Shown here one piece after another: positions 19,289 to 27,704 of a DNA stretch of 64,000 nt; positions within the stretch are counted from its first letter, which is position 1; each line of letters begins with the position of its first letter. The stretch covers positions 124,001 to 188,000 of the forward strand of contig NZ_ARQF01000020.1 in assembly GCF_000384815.1 (NCBI RefSeq). The letters are read 5' to 3'. The DNA is from Halodesulfovibrio aestuarii DSM 17919 = ATCC 29578. GTDB taxonomy: Bacteria > Desulfobacterota > Desulfovibrionia > Desulfovibrionales > Desulfovibrionaceae. Below the pieces are notes generated by a model. It was not told where the DNA came from. It saw only the letters and a list, made by a program, of their open reading frames with translations, and searched no databases. The position numbers were made by a program, and so were the translations under genes.

Positions 19289-19415
19289 GTCTAAAAAACA
19301 TTATTCAGCATGTTACTCATTTCTCCCTCACAAAAACACACGTCCCCTCAATGCTTTCGCATCAAGGGGACACATGCCACAACTAAATCGCCTAACAGTT
19401 TGATATGAGAATAGC

Positions 19416-19691
19416 TTAATGCTCTGTAGTCATATCTGCGTTATCAAGCAAATCAATCCATTTCCTCTCTTCTTGCAACAACTCGCTTTCCAGAGCTAAT
19501 TGCACAGACTCTTGTGTTTCACGCATTGTCCCAAAAAGGTTTTCTACGTGCCCCACAATATTACGCATTATCTCGGGAGAGACGACAAAATCTCCGCAGT
19601 CATTTTTCTTAACGGAACGCAGCGTTCCAGAAAATTCTGAAAATTCTTTCCCAAGTTTTGAAATCATATCATCCATTGTATTTTTGAGCAC
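19416..19691 (-). CDS. hypothetical small helical protein
   Basis: I do not recognise this 91-residue protein. It is charged and predicted helical throughout (for example MISKLGKEFSEFSG and LALESELLQEERKWIDLL), with no signal peptide or membrane segment and one cysteine. A coiled-coil or small adaptor is plausible. The start is GTG 19691 because GGAGGG lies 5 bases upstream; the frame is open to a TTG at 19745 that has no ribosome site. It lies alone between dsrC (convergent) and a minus-strand purine-related operon. Confidence 0.6.
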   Translation of the reverse strand: MLKNTMDDMISKLGKEFSEFSGTLRSVKKNDCGDFVVSPEIMRNIVGHVENLFGTMRETQESVQLALESELLQEERKWIDLLDNADMTTEH

Positions 19692-20057
19692 GGTGACCCT
19701 CCAGCGTATATATTTCACTCTCTGATTCAGCCCTAACTCTTTCAACCATTCAAAAAAGTTAGAGGTTAAAGATGCCGCCTAAAACATCTGCAGAGAATAT
19801 GATCTACTAACCTAATTTTACTGTACTTTTTATCACAAAAACATTTTCTGCTCTTGCTTGAAAAGCACACTAGACCGGAGGTAGTTTTGCAACAAGTATA
19901 TTTTTTTCCACAAGGAATGGAAAGTTAGGAACAAATCCAAGTATATTAGTGATACACGGAGCTTTTTCATGTCAAAAAAAGGATCAACTATAACCAAGCT
20001 CATTTCAATAATTAAACTAACAGTAGCAACTAACGTATTCAAAAACCAATTATTTCT
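19692..20057. other. intergenic region
   Basis: About 360 AT-rich bases lie downstream of the nucleoside hydrolase and upstream of the small hypothetical gene. I see no convincing gene, terminator stem or RNA. A plus-strand reading frame from 19969 runs into the antisense of the hydrolase gene and is treated as spurious. Confidence 0.5.
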
Positions 20058-21131
20058 TCAAACGTTAGATTCTAATGAAACAGCCCGACTCAATAAATCG
20101 CACAGCAATTCTTCAGCCCTTGCAGTGTCTGCATTAACAGCAACTTTGACCTTCGGCAAAGCCGCGTTACCAGCAGTTTTACACAGAGAGCCTTCATCTT
20201 GTGGAAAAAGTTCATATCCTGCTAAAAAACTTGGAATGTCTGCACTCATATATCGGTATGTACATACTGACTTCTCTAGCAGGGAGAGTATCGTCAACGG
20301 ATCATGCATATGCGCACCAACAAGTTTGCGCTCAGCAATACTCCATTCAAGCCACGGCTCAATACTGCGAATGAGACTCTGCCCCAAAGCCCCTTTCGCA
20401 GCAGAGCGAACTTTTCGCACATGATTATTTCGTAAGTAAAAATGGCTGGTTACATTAGCAGTAATAAAGCAGACAGGTACACCAGCCTGCAACACTTCAA
20501 CAGTGGCCTGCTTATCATACCATGTATTAAATCTAAGCGTTGTTGCCCATATTTCCGGCGGAATATCCGCAGTGTCCCATTCAAAAGCAAGCTCCCCGTC
20601 TAGTGGGGCAAACGAGCCCCCCATATGTACAACCTCTTTTATAAGTGCCCCAATATCCGGTGCTTTTCGTAACGCCAGTGCAAGATTGGTAAAACTTCCC
20701 AGCACAACGACTATTATTTCATGAGGGTTTGCCCGCACTGCATCAATCAACACATCAGCACCGGATGGAAGCAAAGAAACATCACGAGCGGGGATATCGG
20801 GAGCATTTCTCCAATACGTTCTCTCCCGGCTTACTGATTTTGCATCCAAATACTGGTGATGTGCCTCTCTGTCACCAGAAAGGGGCGTTTCCGCCCCTAA
20901 TCCCACTGGAATATCTGAAATTCCGAATTGATCAAGAAGATACAACGTGTTTTGTGCGGCCTCATAGGCTCTACAATTACAAGCCGAGGCAACAATCGCC
21001 TTCACATCTATCTGCTTGGAAACAAGGCTTATGATTAGCGCAATGCCGTCATCCAGCTCGCGTACAGGCATTCCAAAGGAATTGTCTGTATCAATCACAA
21101 GTGAAATAGCATTATCATTTTTTAAGCACAT
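20058..21131 (-). CDS. nucleoside hydrolase family protein (IunH-like)
   Basis: The 357-residue protein belongs to the inosine-uridine nucleoside N-ribohydrolases, which split nucleosides into base and ribose with a bound calcium. The N-terminal Asp cluster reads DTD...ELDDGIAL, with about ten residues between DTD and DD. The family consensus is the compact DTDPGxDDAxA, so this metal loop is expanded. LGSFTNLALAL, VVHMGGSF and the late Asp in AHMHDPLT are normal family features. The gene begins 17 bases inside the end of the upstream binding-protein gene with a GGAAG ribosome site, so the two are coupled. The substrate (purine or other riboside) is not deducible. Confidence 0.85.
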   Translation of the reverse strand: MCLKNDNAISLVIDTDNSFGMPVRELDDGIALIISLVSKQIDVKAIVASACNCRAYEAAQNTLYLLDQFGISDIPVGLGAETPLSGDREAHHQYLDAKSVSRERTYWRNAPDIPARDVSLLPSGADVLIDAVRANPHEIIVVVLGSFTNLALALRKAPDIGALIKEVVHMGGSFAPLDGELAFEWDTADIPPEIWATTLRFNTWYDKQATVEVLQAGVPVCFITANVTSHFYLRNNHVRKVRSAAKGALGQSLIRSIEPWLEWSIAERKLVGAHMHDPLTILSLLEKSVCTYRYMSADIPSFLAGYELFPQDEGSLCKTAGNAALPKVKVAVNADTARAEELLCDLLSRAVSLESNV

Positions 21132-22344
21132 GCTCTTCCCAGCCTTTTTCCAACGCTTCCAACCACTCAGAAGGAATTTCAGGAACGGCTACGGCACTAA
21201 GTTCAGCAGGCTTCAAAGTTGCTTCACCAAGATTGACAGCAGCAAACTCCGTGACGGTTTCTGAAGGCAATTTATTCATATCAAGCGCAGGGAAATCTCC
21301 CCACATTGCTGGTGAAAATTTTGAAAGCTGTGCTTCTGGAGAAAGCAGATAGTTCATGACTACCAACGCACCGGATTTATTAGGAGCGTTCTTAGGAATT
21401 GCTGTAAAATGTGTGTTGAAAATGGAACCTTCTTTCATAACAAAAGTACGCACACTTTCTGGATATGTTCCATCCAGAATACGATTCTGAGCATGTGTAG
21501 GATGGTACGCCATCATCATGTCAATTTCACCTCGTGAAAACAGCGTAGCCTGAAATGCTGGATCTTTTGGATAGGCTCTTCCTTCCTGCCACAGATAGGG
21601 AGCAATCTCGTTCAGGTATGCCCAAAGCTTTGGCGCATTAGCATCAAACAAAGCCTGATCAAACCCGCCTAAGTACTGAGCATAACCACCTGTTACAGCA
21701 TAGAATACCTGACGAATAAATGCAGAACCGGTAAAGTCAGGTGGAGACGGATAAGTAAACCGTCCCGGATTTTTCTTCACCCAGTCTTTTAACTCAGCAA
21801 ATGATGTTGGGGGATTCGGCGTACGGGCACTGTCGTATTCAAAAACAAACTGGGCGCGACCGTACGGAGCCTCATACCCTTCCACGGGGTAGCCAAAATC
21901 TGTTGCAGCCTCATCTGGATTCACGAATGCGATGTAGTTAGGCAAAAGCTGCGTTACCGGCCCTTCAAGCAAATCTGCTTTACGTGCATTCTTAAAATTT
22001 TCACCATTGATCCATAGTAGATCAATACTGCCTGTGTTTTTCCCAGCACTCTTCTCAGCAAGCATCTTGTTCATGAAGACCGGCGCACTCATAGGCACAC
22101 GTTCAACCGTAATGTCATACTGTTTTTTTATTGCAGGGGCGACAACACTATCAATCCAGTCGTTAACGTTATTCATGCCACCATACATATAAAAACGGAC
22201 GGTTGTTCCCTTTGCATGGGCAACATGCTCATTCCAGCTGACATCCTGTACAGCCTGTTGTTTTTCTTCTGGACCACAACCAGCTACCAGAAAGAGAAGC
22301 AAACACATGATTCCTGTTGCCATCAAACGAAAGACCTGTTTCAC
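21115..22344 (-). CDS. extracellular solute-binding lipoprotein (YnjB-like ABC transporter component)
   Basis: The 409-residue protein opens with a lipoprotein signal peptide (lipobox VAGC, about residues 19-22) and has a family-1 type periplasmic binding fold. It resembles E. coli YnjB: VRFYMYGGMNNVNDWIDSVV, LLWINGENFKNA, MMMAYHPTHAQ and ALVVMNYLLSPEAQ are typical. YnjB-type proteins normally work with a permease and an ATPase, but neither is present here. Instead the next gene, overlapping by 17 bases, is a nucleoside hydrolase. This suggests a role in binding a nucleoside or related ligand, which is an inference from context. Bases 22345-22580 upstream hold no riboswitch I recognise. Confidence 0.85.
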   Translation of the reverse strand: MKQVFRLMATGIMCLLLFLVAGCGPEEKQQAVQDVSWNEHVAHAKGTTVRFYMYGGMNNVNDWIDSVVAPAIKKQYDITVERVPMSAPVFMNKMLAEKSAGKNTGSIDLLWINGENFKNARKADLLEGPVTQLLPNYIAFVNPDEAATDFGYPVEGYEAPYGRAQFVFEYDSARTPNPPTSFAELKDWVKKNPGRFTYPSPPDFTGSAFIRQVFYAVTGGYAQYLGGFDQALFDANAPKLWAYLNEIAPYLWQEGRAYPKDPAFQATLFSRGEIDMMMAYHPTHAQNRILDGTYPESVRTFVMKEGSIFNTHFTAIPKNAPNKSGALVVMNYLLSPEAQLSKFSPAMWGDFPALDMNKLPSETVTEFAAVNLGEATLKPAELSAVAVPEIPSEWLEALEKGWEEHVLKK

Positions 22345-22583
22345 AAGCTACCTCGATTTTTTTTAAATCCAACGGTGTCTGACCGACTGAAAAAACATTT
22401 GTCAGGGGGAAGGCATACGCAGTTTGTACCGCACTGTTCAGCCCAGTAGTGTAGAGTAGGAGATACAAGACAGCAACCACCTAAAAAAGCACGCTTTCTC
22501 CCCCTAACCGTATTTTACTGGCGTTCTTAATGTTGCCCAGAATGACAACTATAAAATTTTGATTCTCCTATCATTACGTATAG

Positions 22584-22617
22584 AAAAAGGCACTCTATCT
22601 AACAATAATAGAGTGCC
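22584..22617 (-). terminator. rho-independent terminator of the GntR-TauE operon
   Basis: On the minus strand a 10-bp stem (complement of GGCACTCTAT 22589-22598 with ATAGAGTGCC 22608-22617) is followed by a T-run (complement of 22584-22588). It lies 28 bases after the tauE-like stop. Confidence 0.88.
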
Positions 22618-22644
22618 TCTATAGATTCAATCAAATTGTATCAG

Positions 22645-23442
22645 TTAAAACAAACTCAAAAGCATCTTCGTTGCCACAACAAACAACAACACAGCGAAAA
22701 TTTTTGATAGTTTTGCTACAGGAAGAGCATGTGCGAGTTTTGCTCCCAGTGGAGCAGTAAACCAACTGGCACAAATTATACCTAAAAGAGCCGGAATATA
22801 TACATATCCCAAAGAATATGCAGGCGTTACAGGATCAGAAAATCCAGACACCACATACCCTAAAGTCCCAGCAAGCGCGATTGGAAGTCCAATGGCTGAT
22901 GCAGTCCCGATTGCAGCATGCATCGGTACATTACAAAATGAGAGAAACGGCACAGACATGGTACCACCACCGATACCAACGATACTGGATACCATGCCGA
23001 TAACACCACCAGCACCGGCAAGGCCTGCGGTTCCCGGAAGCTCCCGGCTGGCTTTAGGCTTAATTCCAAGTAGCATCTGCGAACCGACGTAGTACAAGAA
23101 GCAAACAAAAATCCCTTTCAGCAGGCCAGAAGACATATAGGAAGCAACCCCTGCCCCCACCAATCCGCCGACGATAATACCCGGCGTTACCAAACGAAAG
23201 ACATCCCAACGCACTGCACCACGTTTATCATGTGCTCTATAACTTGCGACAGAAGTAAAGATAATGGAAGCAAGAGACGTACCCAAGGCAAGATGCATCA
23301 GCACTTCCTGAGGAATTCCCTGCAAGGTAAAACTAAACACTAAAAGCGGAACAATAACCAATCCGCCACCAATACCAAGCAACCCTGCCAGCACACCAGC
23401 AAATGCACCAACGGCAAGATACAAAAGCACTACTGAAATCAT
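22645..23442 (-). CDS. TauE/SafE-family sulfite/organosulfonate exporter-like permease
   Basis: This is a 265-residue inner-membrane protein with about eight hydrophobic helices. The internal duplication typical of the TauE/SafE family is clear: LGIGGGLVIVPLLVF in the first half and VGIGGGTMSVPFLSF in the second. Members are proposed to export sulfite, sulfonates or related anions. The gene follows a GntR/FadR regulator by 39 bases and both share one terminator, so its expression probably responds to that regulator's ligand. The exact anion is unknown. Confidence 0.9.
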   Translation of the reverse strand: MISVVLLYLAVGAFAGVLAGLLGIGGGLVIVPLLVFSFTLQGIPQEVLMHLALGTSLASIIFTSVASYRAHDKRGAVRWDVFRLVTPGIIVGGLVGAGVASYMSSGLLKGIFVCFLYYVGSQMLLGIKPKASRELPGTAGLAGAGGVIGMVSSIVGIGGGTMSVPFLSFCNVPMHAAIGTASAIGLPIALAGTLGYVVSGFSDPVTPAYSLGYVYIPALLGIICASWFTAPLGAKLAHALPVAKLSKIFAVLLFVVATKMLLSLF

Positions 23443-23481
23443 AGACCTACTCCATTCTCATTAGAAAAACTGCAGGGGCGA

Positions 23482-24207
23482 TTATTCTTCCCCTTCCAAT
23501 TCGGAAAGCGCCAGCGATTCAACATACGCTATGTGCTCATACATTTCTTTTCGTGCCGTCTCAGGGTCTCTGGTTTCAAGCGCCCGTAAAATTCGTTCGT
23601 GCGTCTCAATTGCCCAATGCCTGCGATGACTGTTCTCCAAAGTAAATTCTAAACTCTGTGAAACAATGTCATGAATGCGCGTCACCATCTCCAACATAAC
23701 ACTGTTTCTGGTACCAGCCGCAATCAACTTATGAAATTCACAGTCTGCTTCGGAGCCATTACGCCCCTGACTGATATCATCTATCTGTTCATCCAAAACC
23801 CGCCGCAGCTCAACAAGCTCTTCTTCTGTAATATACCGTGCCGCAATGGCAGCTATTTGCGGTTCTATAACCTTCCGCAATTCAAGAACTTCAACATAGC
23901 GGCATTTATTTCTATCAAGCGCAGCGGAAACAGGTTTTCTGCCCTGTGCTTCTTCTATTTTGCGTACGTACGTGCCATCCCCCTGTCTTGAAAAAACAAG
24001 TCCTTGCTCTTCCAATTTACGTAAGGCTTCACGAACGCCATGGCGAGATACTGAGAAAATTTCTGAAAGCTTGCGTTCAGAAGGGAGTCTTTTCCCCGAA
24101 GGGAATTCACCACTGGTTATCAGGTCACGCAACTGGTCGGCTATATGTTCATGCACCCGACGTTGCTTTGTTCTCCGGTTGCCCGTTTCCTTTTTTGATG
24201 ACGACAT
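23482..24207 (-). CDS. GntR-family (FadR subfamily) transcriptional regulator
   Basis: The 241-residue protein has an N-terminal winged helix (about 15-85: HEHIADQLRDLITSGEFPSG, LPSERKLSEIFSVSRHGVRE) and a C-terminal FCD ligand domain (about 105-230) with metal-ligand candidates in EADCEFHKLI and IETHERIL. FCD regulators usually sense small carboxylic acids such as lactate or pyruvate. A perfect TTGGTC-A-GACCAA type palindrome of the FadR/PdhR/LldR kind lies 61 bases upstream of the start (24268-24282), pointing to autoregulation and control of the downstream exporter. Confidence 0.92.
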   Translation of the reverse strand: MSSSKKETGNRRTKQRRVHEHIADQLRDLITSGEFPSGKRLPSERKLSEIFSVSRHGVREALRKLEEQGLVFSRQGDGTYVRKIEEAQGRKPVSAALDRNKCRYVEVLELRKVIEPQIAAIAARYITEEELVELRRVLDEQIDDISQGRNGSEADCEFHKLIAAGTRNSVMLEMVTRIHDIVSQSLEFTLENSHRRHWAIETHERILRALETRDPETARKEMYEHIAYVESLALSELEGEE

Positions 24208-24267
24208 TACCCACTCCTTACGTATTTCAACTCAAGTTACTATGAGCAGGTTAACCCAGCTATCCAG

Positions 24268-24282
24268 ATTGGTCAGACCAAT
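24268..24282. promoter_or_regulatory. FadR/PdhR-type operator palindrome
   Basis: ATTGGTC-A-GACCAAT is a perfect 15-base palindrome that contains the TGGTNNNACCA core recognised by FCD-type GntR regulators. It sits directly upstream of the minus-strand GntR gene. Confidence 0.75.
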
Positions 24283-24318
24283 ACAGACTTGATAGCAAGC
24301 ACCAAATCGTCTGTAAAC

Positions 24319-24342
24319 AAAAAAGACCGCAATATTGCGGTC
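24319..24342 (-). terminator. rho-independent terminator of the CadC-type regulator
   Basis: GACCGCAATATTGCGGTC (24325-24342) is an 18-base perfect palindrome that folds as a 6-bp stem with a 6-base loop. On the minus strand it is followed by six T (complement of 24319-24324). Confidence 0.85.
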
Positions 24343-24473
24343 CCAACTTTAACAAAGCATCTTTGTACACATGTAATTCTATATTTACAAAATAAACAAT
24401 CAGTTATCGTGCTCTCATTGCAGTGTCAGACATTGCCTCTTCCCGTGCTAAAACACCTCATTTTTTGTACTTG

Positions 24474-24848
24474 CTACCCTTCCAGAACATGCTCAAGCGC
24501 CGTAGAAAGCAGTGTTGTAACATGGTCATCAGCAAGGGAATAATATACATTTTTCCCAGATTTCCGATACCGCACCAGCTTTGCAGTTCGTAACAACCGT
24601 AACTGATGCGAAACAGCAGGCTGACTCATCCCGATAATAGTAACAAGGTCACATACACATAGTTCATGATGCGACAAAGCGTTCAGGATACGTACACGTG
24701 TCCCGTCACCTAAAATTTTAAATAATTCCGAAAGACTACTTATATGCTCATTTGGAAGCATAGCTTTTTGTACTTTTGCCACAGCTTCATCATGAACACA
24801 TGTTATTTGACAAACAGGTGTAATTTCTGCCACCCGCTCCTCCTGCAA
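24474..24848 (-). CDS. ArsR/SmtB-family metal sensor, CadC type (Cd/Pb/Zn)
   Basis: The 124-residue winged-helix repressor keeps both metal sites known in staphylococcal CadC. The alpha3N cysteines Cys13, Cys17, Cys64 and Cys66 (CVC in ELCVCDL) have the same spacing as CadC Cys7/11/58/60. The alpha5 ligands Asp107, His109, His120 and Glu123 match CadC Asp101/His103/His114/Glu117. The recognition helix reads MSQPAVSHQLRLLRTAKLV. It therefore should bind Cd/Pb at alpha3N and Zn at alpha5 and release DNA. No cadA-type ATPase or other metal-resistance gene lies beside it; the nearest metal-related product is the small HMA2-like protein about 2.4 kb away on the same strand. The target is unidentified. 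Confidence 0.93.
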   Translation of the reverse strand: MQEERVAEITPVCQITCVHDEAVAKVQKAMLPNEHISSLSELFKILGDGTRVRILNALSHHELCVCDLVTIIGMSQPAVSHQLRLLRTAKLVRYRKSGKNVYYSLADDHVTTLLSTALEHVLEG

Positions 24849-24939
24849 TGTTAGTATGCTACAACGCCATTCCGATTCCCCGCAACAATACGTTAGTCTA
24901 CTGGGAAAGTCTATTTAGGCCTCTTCATAAAGATTAACG

Positions 24940-26958
24940 CTATTCGCTGACAATCACAGCACAAATAGGAACGGCTGCCCGAACCAGCGTACCCCCATCT
25001 TTAAACGATAAAATGTTCAACGTCCCGTTTACAAGCTCTACACGTTCACGCATGCTCCCGAGCCCCACACCTGATCTTGAACAAGTATCTATGCAAAATC
25101 CAACACCGTCATCTTGTACATATAACACACAGCTATCACCTTCCTGCTTGATATGAAGCCATATATTACTCCCCTTACTGTGCTTTGCCGCATTAGAAAG
25201 CGCCTCTTGTGCCACACGGAATAAAACCGTTTTCTGCAATTCACTGAAAACTTGTTCCGATAGATCAAAGGTACTGGAAAATGAAAATGCAGGATGCAAA
25301 ATAGACGCCTCGTTCAGCAACCAACGCAATGCAGAAATAAGACCAAGATCGTCAAGAATTGTCGGCCTCAATGCCATAATGATACGGCGTAGCTCAACAC
25401 TTGCGCCCTGTAGTAATTCAATCATTTTAGAAAGGCTGTCGGGCGACACATCTGCGCCCTGCTCTACTCGCGCCACCTCACTTTCCAGTAAATATTTGAT
25501 ACCGGAAATTGTCTGCGCCGTGCTGTCATGCAACTCCCGTCCGATTCGTTTTCGCTCATCTTCCTGAGCAGAAAGAACTCGCTTTGAAAGCAACTTCATT
25601 TGTTCTGTAGTGCGCTTTTCAAACGTCACATCTTCTGCATAAATCGCAACGGCATTGATATCCAGACTCTCTGTAAATACAGGATAAAAAGAGACCTTCC
25701 AGCACCGATTCACATCTGTTTCTATATGCTCAGCCATTCCCATAACAAGAGCAGCATCAAACGCACCACGCCATGCATTCACCACTTGCTCATTCAACAC
25801 ATCAAATAAGTTCACGCCCCCTGAAGCTTGCTCGGCTGCTTTGAACTCCTGCCCTGCAGCATGATTCATTGTGATCACAAACCCTTGAGGATCAACAAGC
25901 AAAGCACAATCGCTCGTTGCGTTCATTAAGGCTTTAAGGTTATTCTTATGCTCATGCATCTTACGTTCAGCTTCAATTCGTTCGCTGATATCAATAGTAA
26001 ACGAGTAAACTAAGCTACGCCCTTTGTCTTTAGCCCCCACAAAACGCACTTCAACATACCGCATTTCATCGTTGGCCTGACGATGAAGCGCCGTGAATGA
26101 AGCCTGCCCCAAACGTTTTACTTCTTCTATCCTGTCCTGAATGGCAGAAACGGACATACCCGTAACCTTCTGCAAGGGCTGTCCAATCATGTCATCAAGT
26201 TCATACCCATAAAATTCTGCTGCACCAGCGTTCGCTTCTTCAATTTCAAAGGTTTCAGTATCCCATAAAAAGCGGATGCCGTGCTCGTTTAAAAAAATAT
26301 TCCGAAACCGCTCTTCGCTTTCAATCAATGCCTGTTGCTGGCGTTTACTCCACAACACATGTTCTTCGAGCGTGTTATTAACTTTTGCAAGAATTGCTGT
26401 GCGATCTTTTACACGCTCTTCAAGCTCATCACGGGTTTGCTTTAGTTCAATCTGTGCGGCCTTCTGGTGCGTAATATCTGTTGCGGAATATAAATATACA
26501 ACACCCACATCATCAGCCTGCACAATCTGTGTCCGGGTTTCAAACCATACATACGCACCATGTTCGCTTAATTTACAACATTCGCCACATGCTTCTTTCT
26601 GACTATCCCTAACTGCGAAGACTTGTTGTCCAACACAACGCCAAAAGCTCGTCTTTTTCCGTGCCATCCCTTCAACGTCAGCACCTTCCAACGTTCCAAA
26701 AAACTGCTCAAACAGTTTGTTCCAGTACATTGGGCTACATGTTTCCGAAAAGAGTGCAATGGCCACTGGTTCTGAATCCAGCACCTTGCTCAATAACTCA
26801 TAAGGAAGAACTGGTCGTTCCGTGGAAGCCTCTTCAGGACAGCGAAACATTTCCGTATCACAGCTCTGCTGCGCAACGAAGGGTCTAGCGCATGCAGCAC
26901 CCGGTGGTTCATTACCATTGCCTTTTTTACCTTCTCTTTTCCCTGATACCCCTGTCAT
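24940..26958 (-). CDS. PAS-domain sensor histidine kinase (NarL-type, HisKA_3)
   Basis: The 672-residue protein has no signal peptide or membrane helices, so it is probably cytoplasmic. After a low-complexity N-terminus (about 1-45) come three PAS domains: about 50-165, about 215-335 and about 345-460. The second is preceded by a coiled-coil (QIELKQTRDELEERVKDRT). The kinase core has the HisKA_3 motif ERKRIGRELHDSTAQ (His phosphorylation site) and an HATPase_c domain at the C-terminus (AQEALSNAAKHSKGS, then VQDDGVGF). This type partners with NarL/FixJ-like response regulators, but none is adjacent, so it is an orphan. The first PAS region has a clustered CGECC that might bind metal or be redox-active; that is speculative. 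Confidence 0.9.
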   Translation of the reverse strand: MTGVSGKREGKKGNGNEPPGAACARPFVAQQSCDTEMFRCPEEASTERPVLPYELLSKVLDSEPVAIALFSETCSPMYWNKLFEQFFGTLEGADVEGMARKKTSFWRCVGQQVFAVRDSQKEACGECCKLSEHGAYVWFETRTQIVQADDVGVVYLYSATDITHQKAAQIELKQTRDELEERVKDRTAILAKVNNTLEEHVLWSKRQQQALIESEERFRNIFLNEHGIRFLWDTETFEIEEANAGAAEFYGYELDDMIGQPLQKVTGMSVSAIQDRIEEVKRLGQASFTALHRQANDEMRYVEVRFVGAKDKGRSLVYSFTIDISERIEAERKMHEHKNNLKALMNATSDCALLVDPQGFVITMNHAAGQEFKAAEQASGGVNLFDVLNEQVVNAWRGAFDAALVMGMAEHIETDVNRCWKVSFYPVFTESLDINAVAIYAEDVTFEKRTTEQMKLLSKRVLSAQEDERKRIGRELHDSTAQTISGIKYLLESEVARVEQGADVSPDSLSKMIELLQGASVELRRIIMALRPTILDDLGLISALRWLLNEASILHPAFSFSSTFDLSEQVFSELQKTVLFRVAQEALSNAAKHSKGSNIWLHIKQEGDSCVLYVQDDGVGFCIDTCSRSGVGLGSMRERVELVNGTLNILSFKDGGTLVRAAVPICAVIVSE

Positions 26959-27148
26959 GCAACTCTCCAGTTCTTATGTCGACTTTCCGACCAGTTATAT
27001 CACACTCGTACGGAAACTAACATTGATTGCAAAACATTACCCTGCATTCTAAGAATTTTCTCCGTAATATTTATCCTTAACAGCCACTACAAAGCCCCAT
27101 AAAAAGACCTTTAGCACAGTAACGCACTATTATTAATACTTATAATAA

Positions 27149-27188
27149 CAAAAACACCCCGCAGATAGTAGTATCTGCGGGGTGTTTT
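27149..27188. terminator. strong terminator downstream of the HMA2-like gene
   Basis: A 14-bp stem (27154-27167 with 27172-27185) has a 4-base loop, an A-run on the left and a T-run on the right. On the minus strand it closes the HMA2-like gene. Confidence 0.93.
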
Positions 27189-27260
27189 TCATTGTGAAAA
27201 ATATATGACTTCTTTCTCTTAGAAAGAAGATCGTCAACTATGTTCTACTTAACCTTTGCG

Positions 27261-27569
27261 TTACACACCTACGCTGTCCATAAGCTCAGTGGCAAGTTGT
27301 GCAATACGATCCTGATCATCGCTGGAGAGCAATTCCTGCAATGCTTCAAACGGCAACACAGTACTATCGTAGTCGACAGTTAATGTTTGCGTAAAAATAT
27401 TCAGATTGGTCTTCTTAATAACAGAACTTCCACCTTTAGCTGCATGCTGCAATTGCGTTAACTTAGGGTGGTTTCGAATAGCTAAATTCACTTTTACCTT
27501 CAATCTTCCCGGCGTATGTTTTTTTACAGTAAGGTATTCTTTTAACTCTGCTAAAACACGTAAATCCAT
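27261..27569 (-). CDS. small HMA2-like (heavy-metal-associated fold) protein
   Basis: The 102-residue protein carries the pattern HTPGRLKVKV...LTVDYD, which resembles HMA_2-type domains that begin with HxPGRLRVR and end with an LxVxYD strand. These have a ferredoxin-like fold without the usual CxxC metal site; no cysteine is present, so metal binding itself is doubtful. ATG 27569 is chosen because family members begin MD-RVLAELK-like just before the domain; the frame is open to 27617. It is divergent from the long cluster that starts at 27705, with 135 bases between the start codons. Confidence 0.65.
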   Translation of the reverse strand: MDLRVLAELKEYLTVKKHTPGRLKVKVNLAIRNHPKLTQLQHAAKGGSSVIKKTNLNIFTQTLTVDYDSTVLPFEALQELLSSDDQDRIAQLATELMDSVGV

Positions 27570-27704
27570 TATTCCATGTCCCCTGCGATAACTCGCATCA
27601 GAAGCAATCTGATGCATTATAAATGATACTATTTTTAAAAAAAATGCAGTGGTTCTCTACCACTTCAACCCGTTAATTGCAAACCACATCAAGGCAGTTT
27701 AACC

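Noticed and set aside
19969-20424. A 151-codon plus-strand frame before and into the nucleoside hydrolase gene
   Set aside because: Most of it is antisense to the hydrolase. The only unique part is short and lysine/threonine-rich, with no family match.
22345-22580. Possible thiamine or purine riboswitch upstream of the YnjB-like gene
   Set aside because: The conserved TPP segments (CTGAGA, ACCTGA) and the purine aptamer core are not found on the relevant strand.
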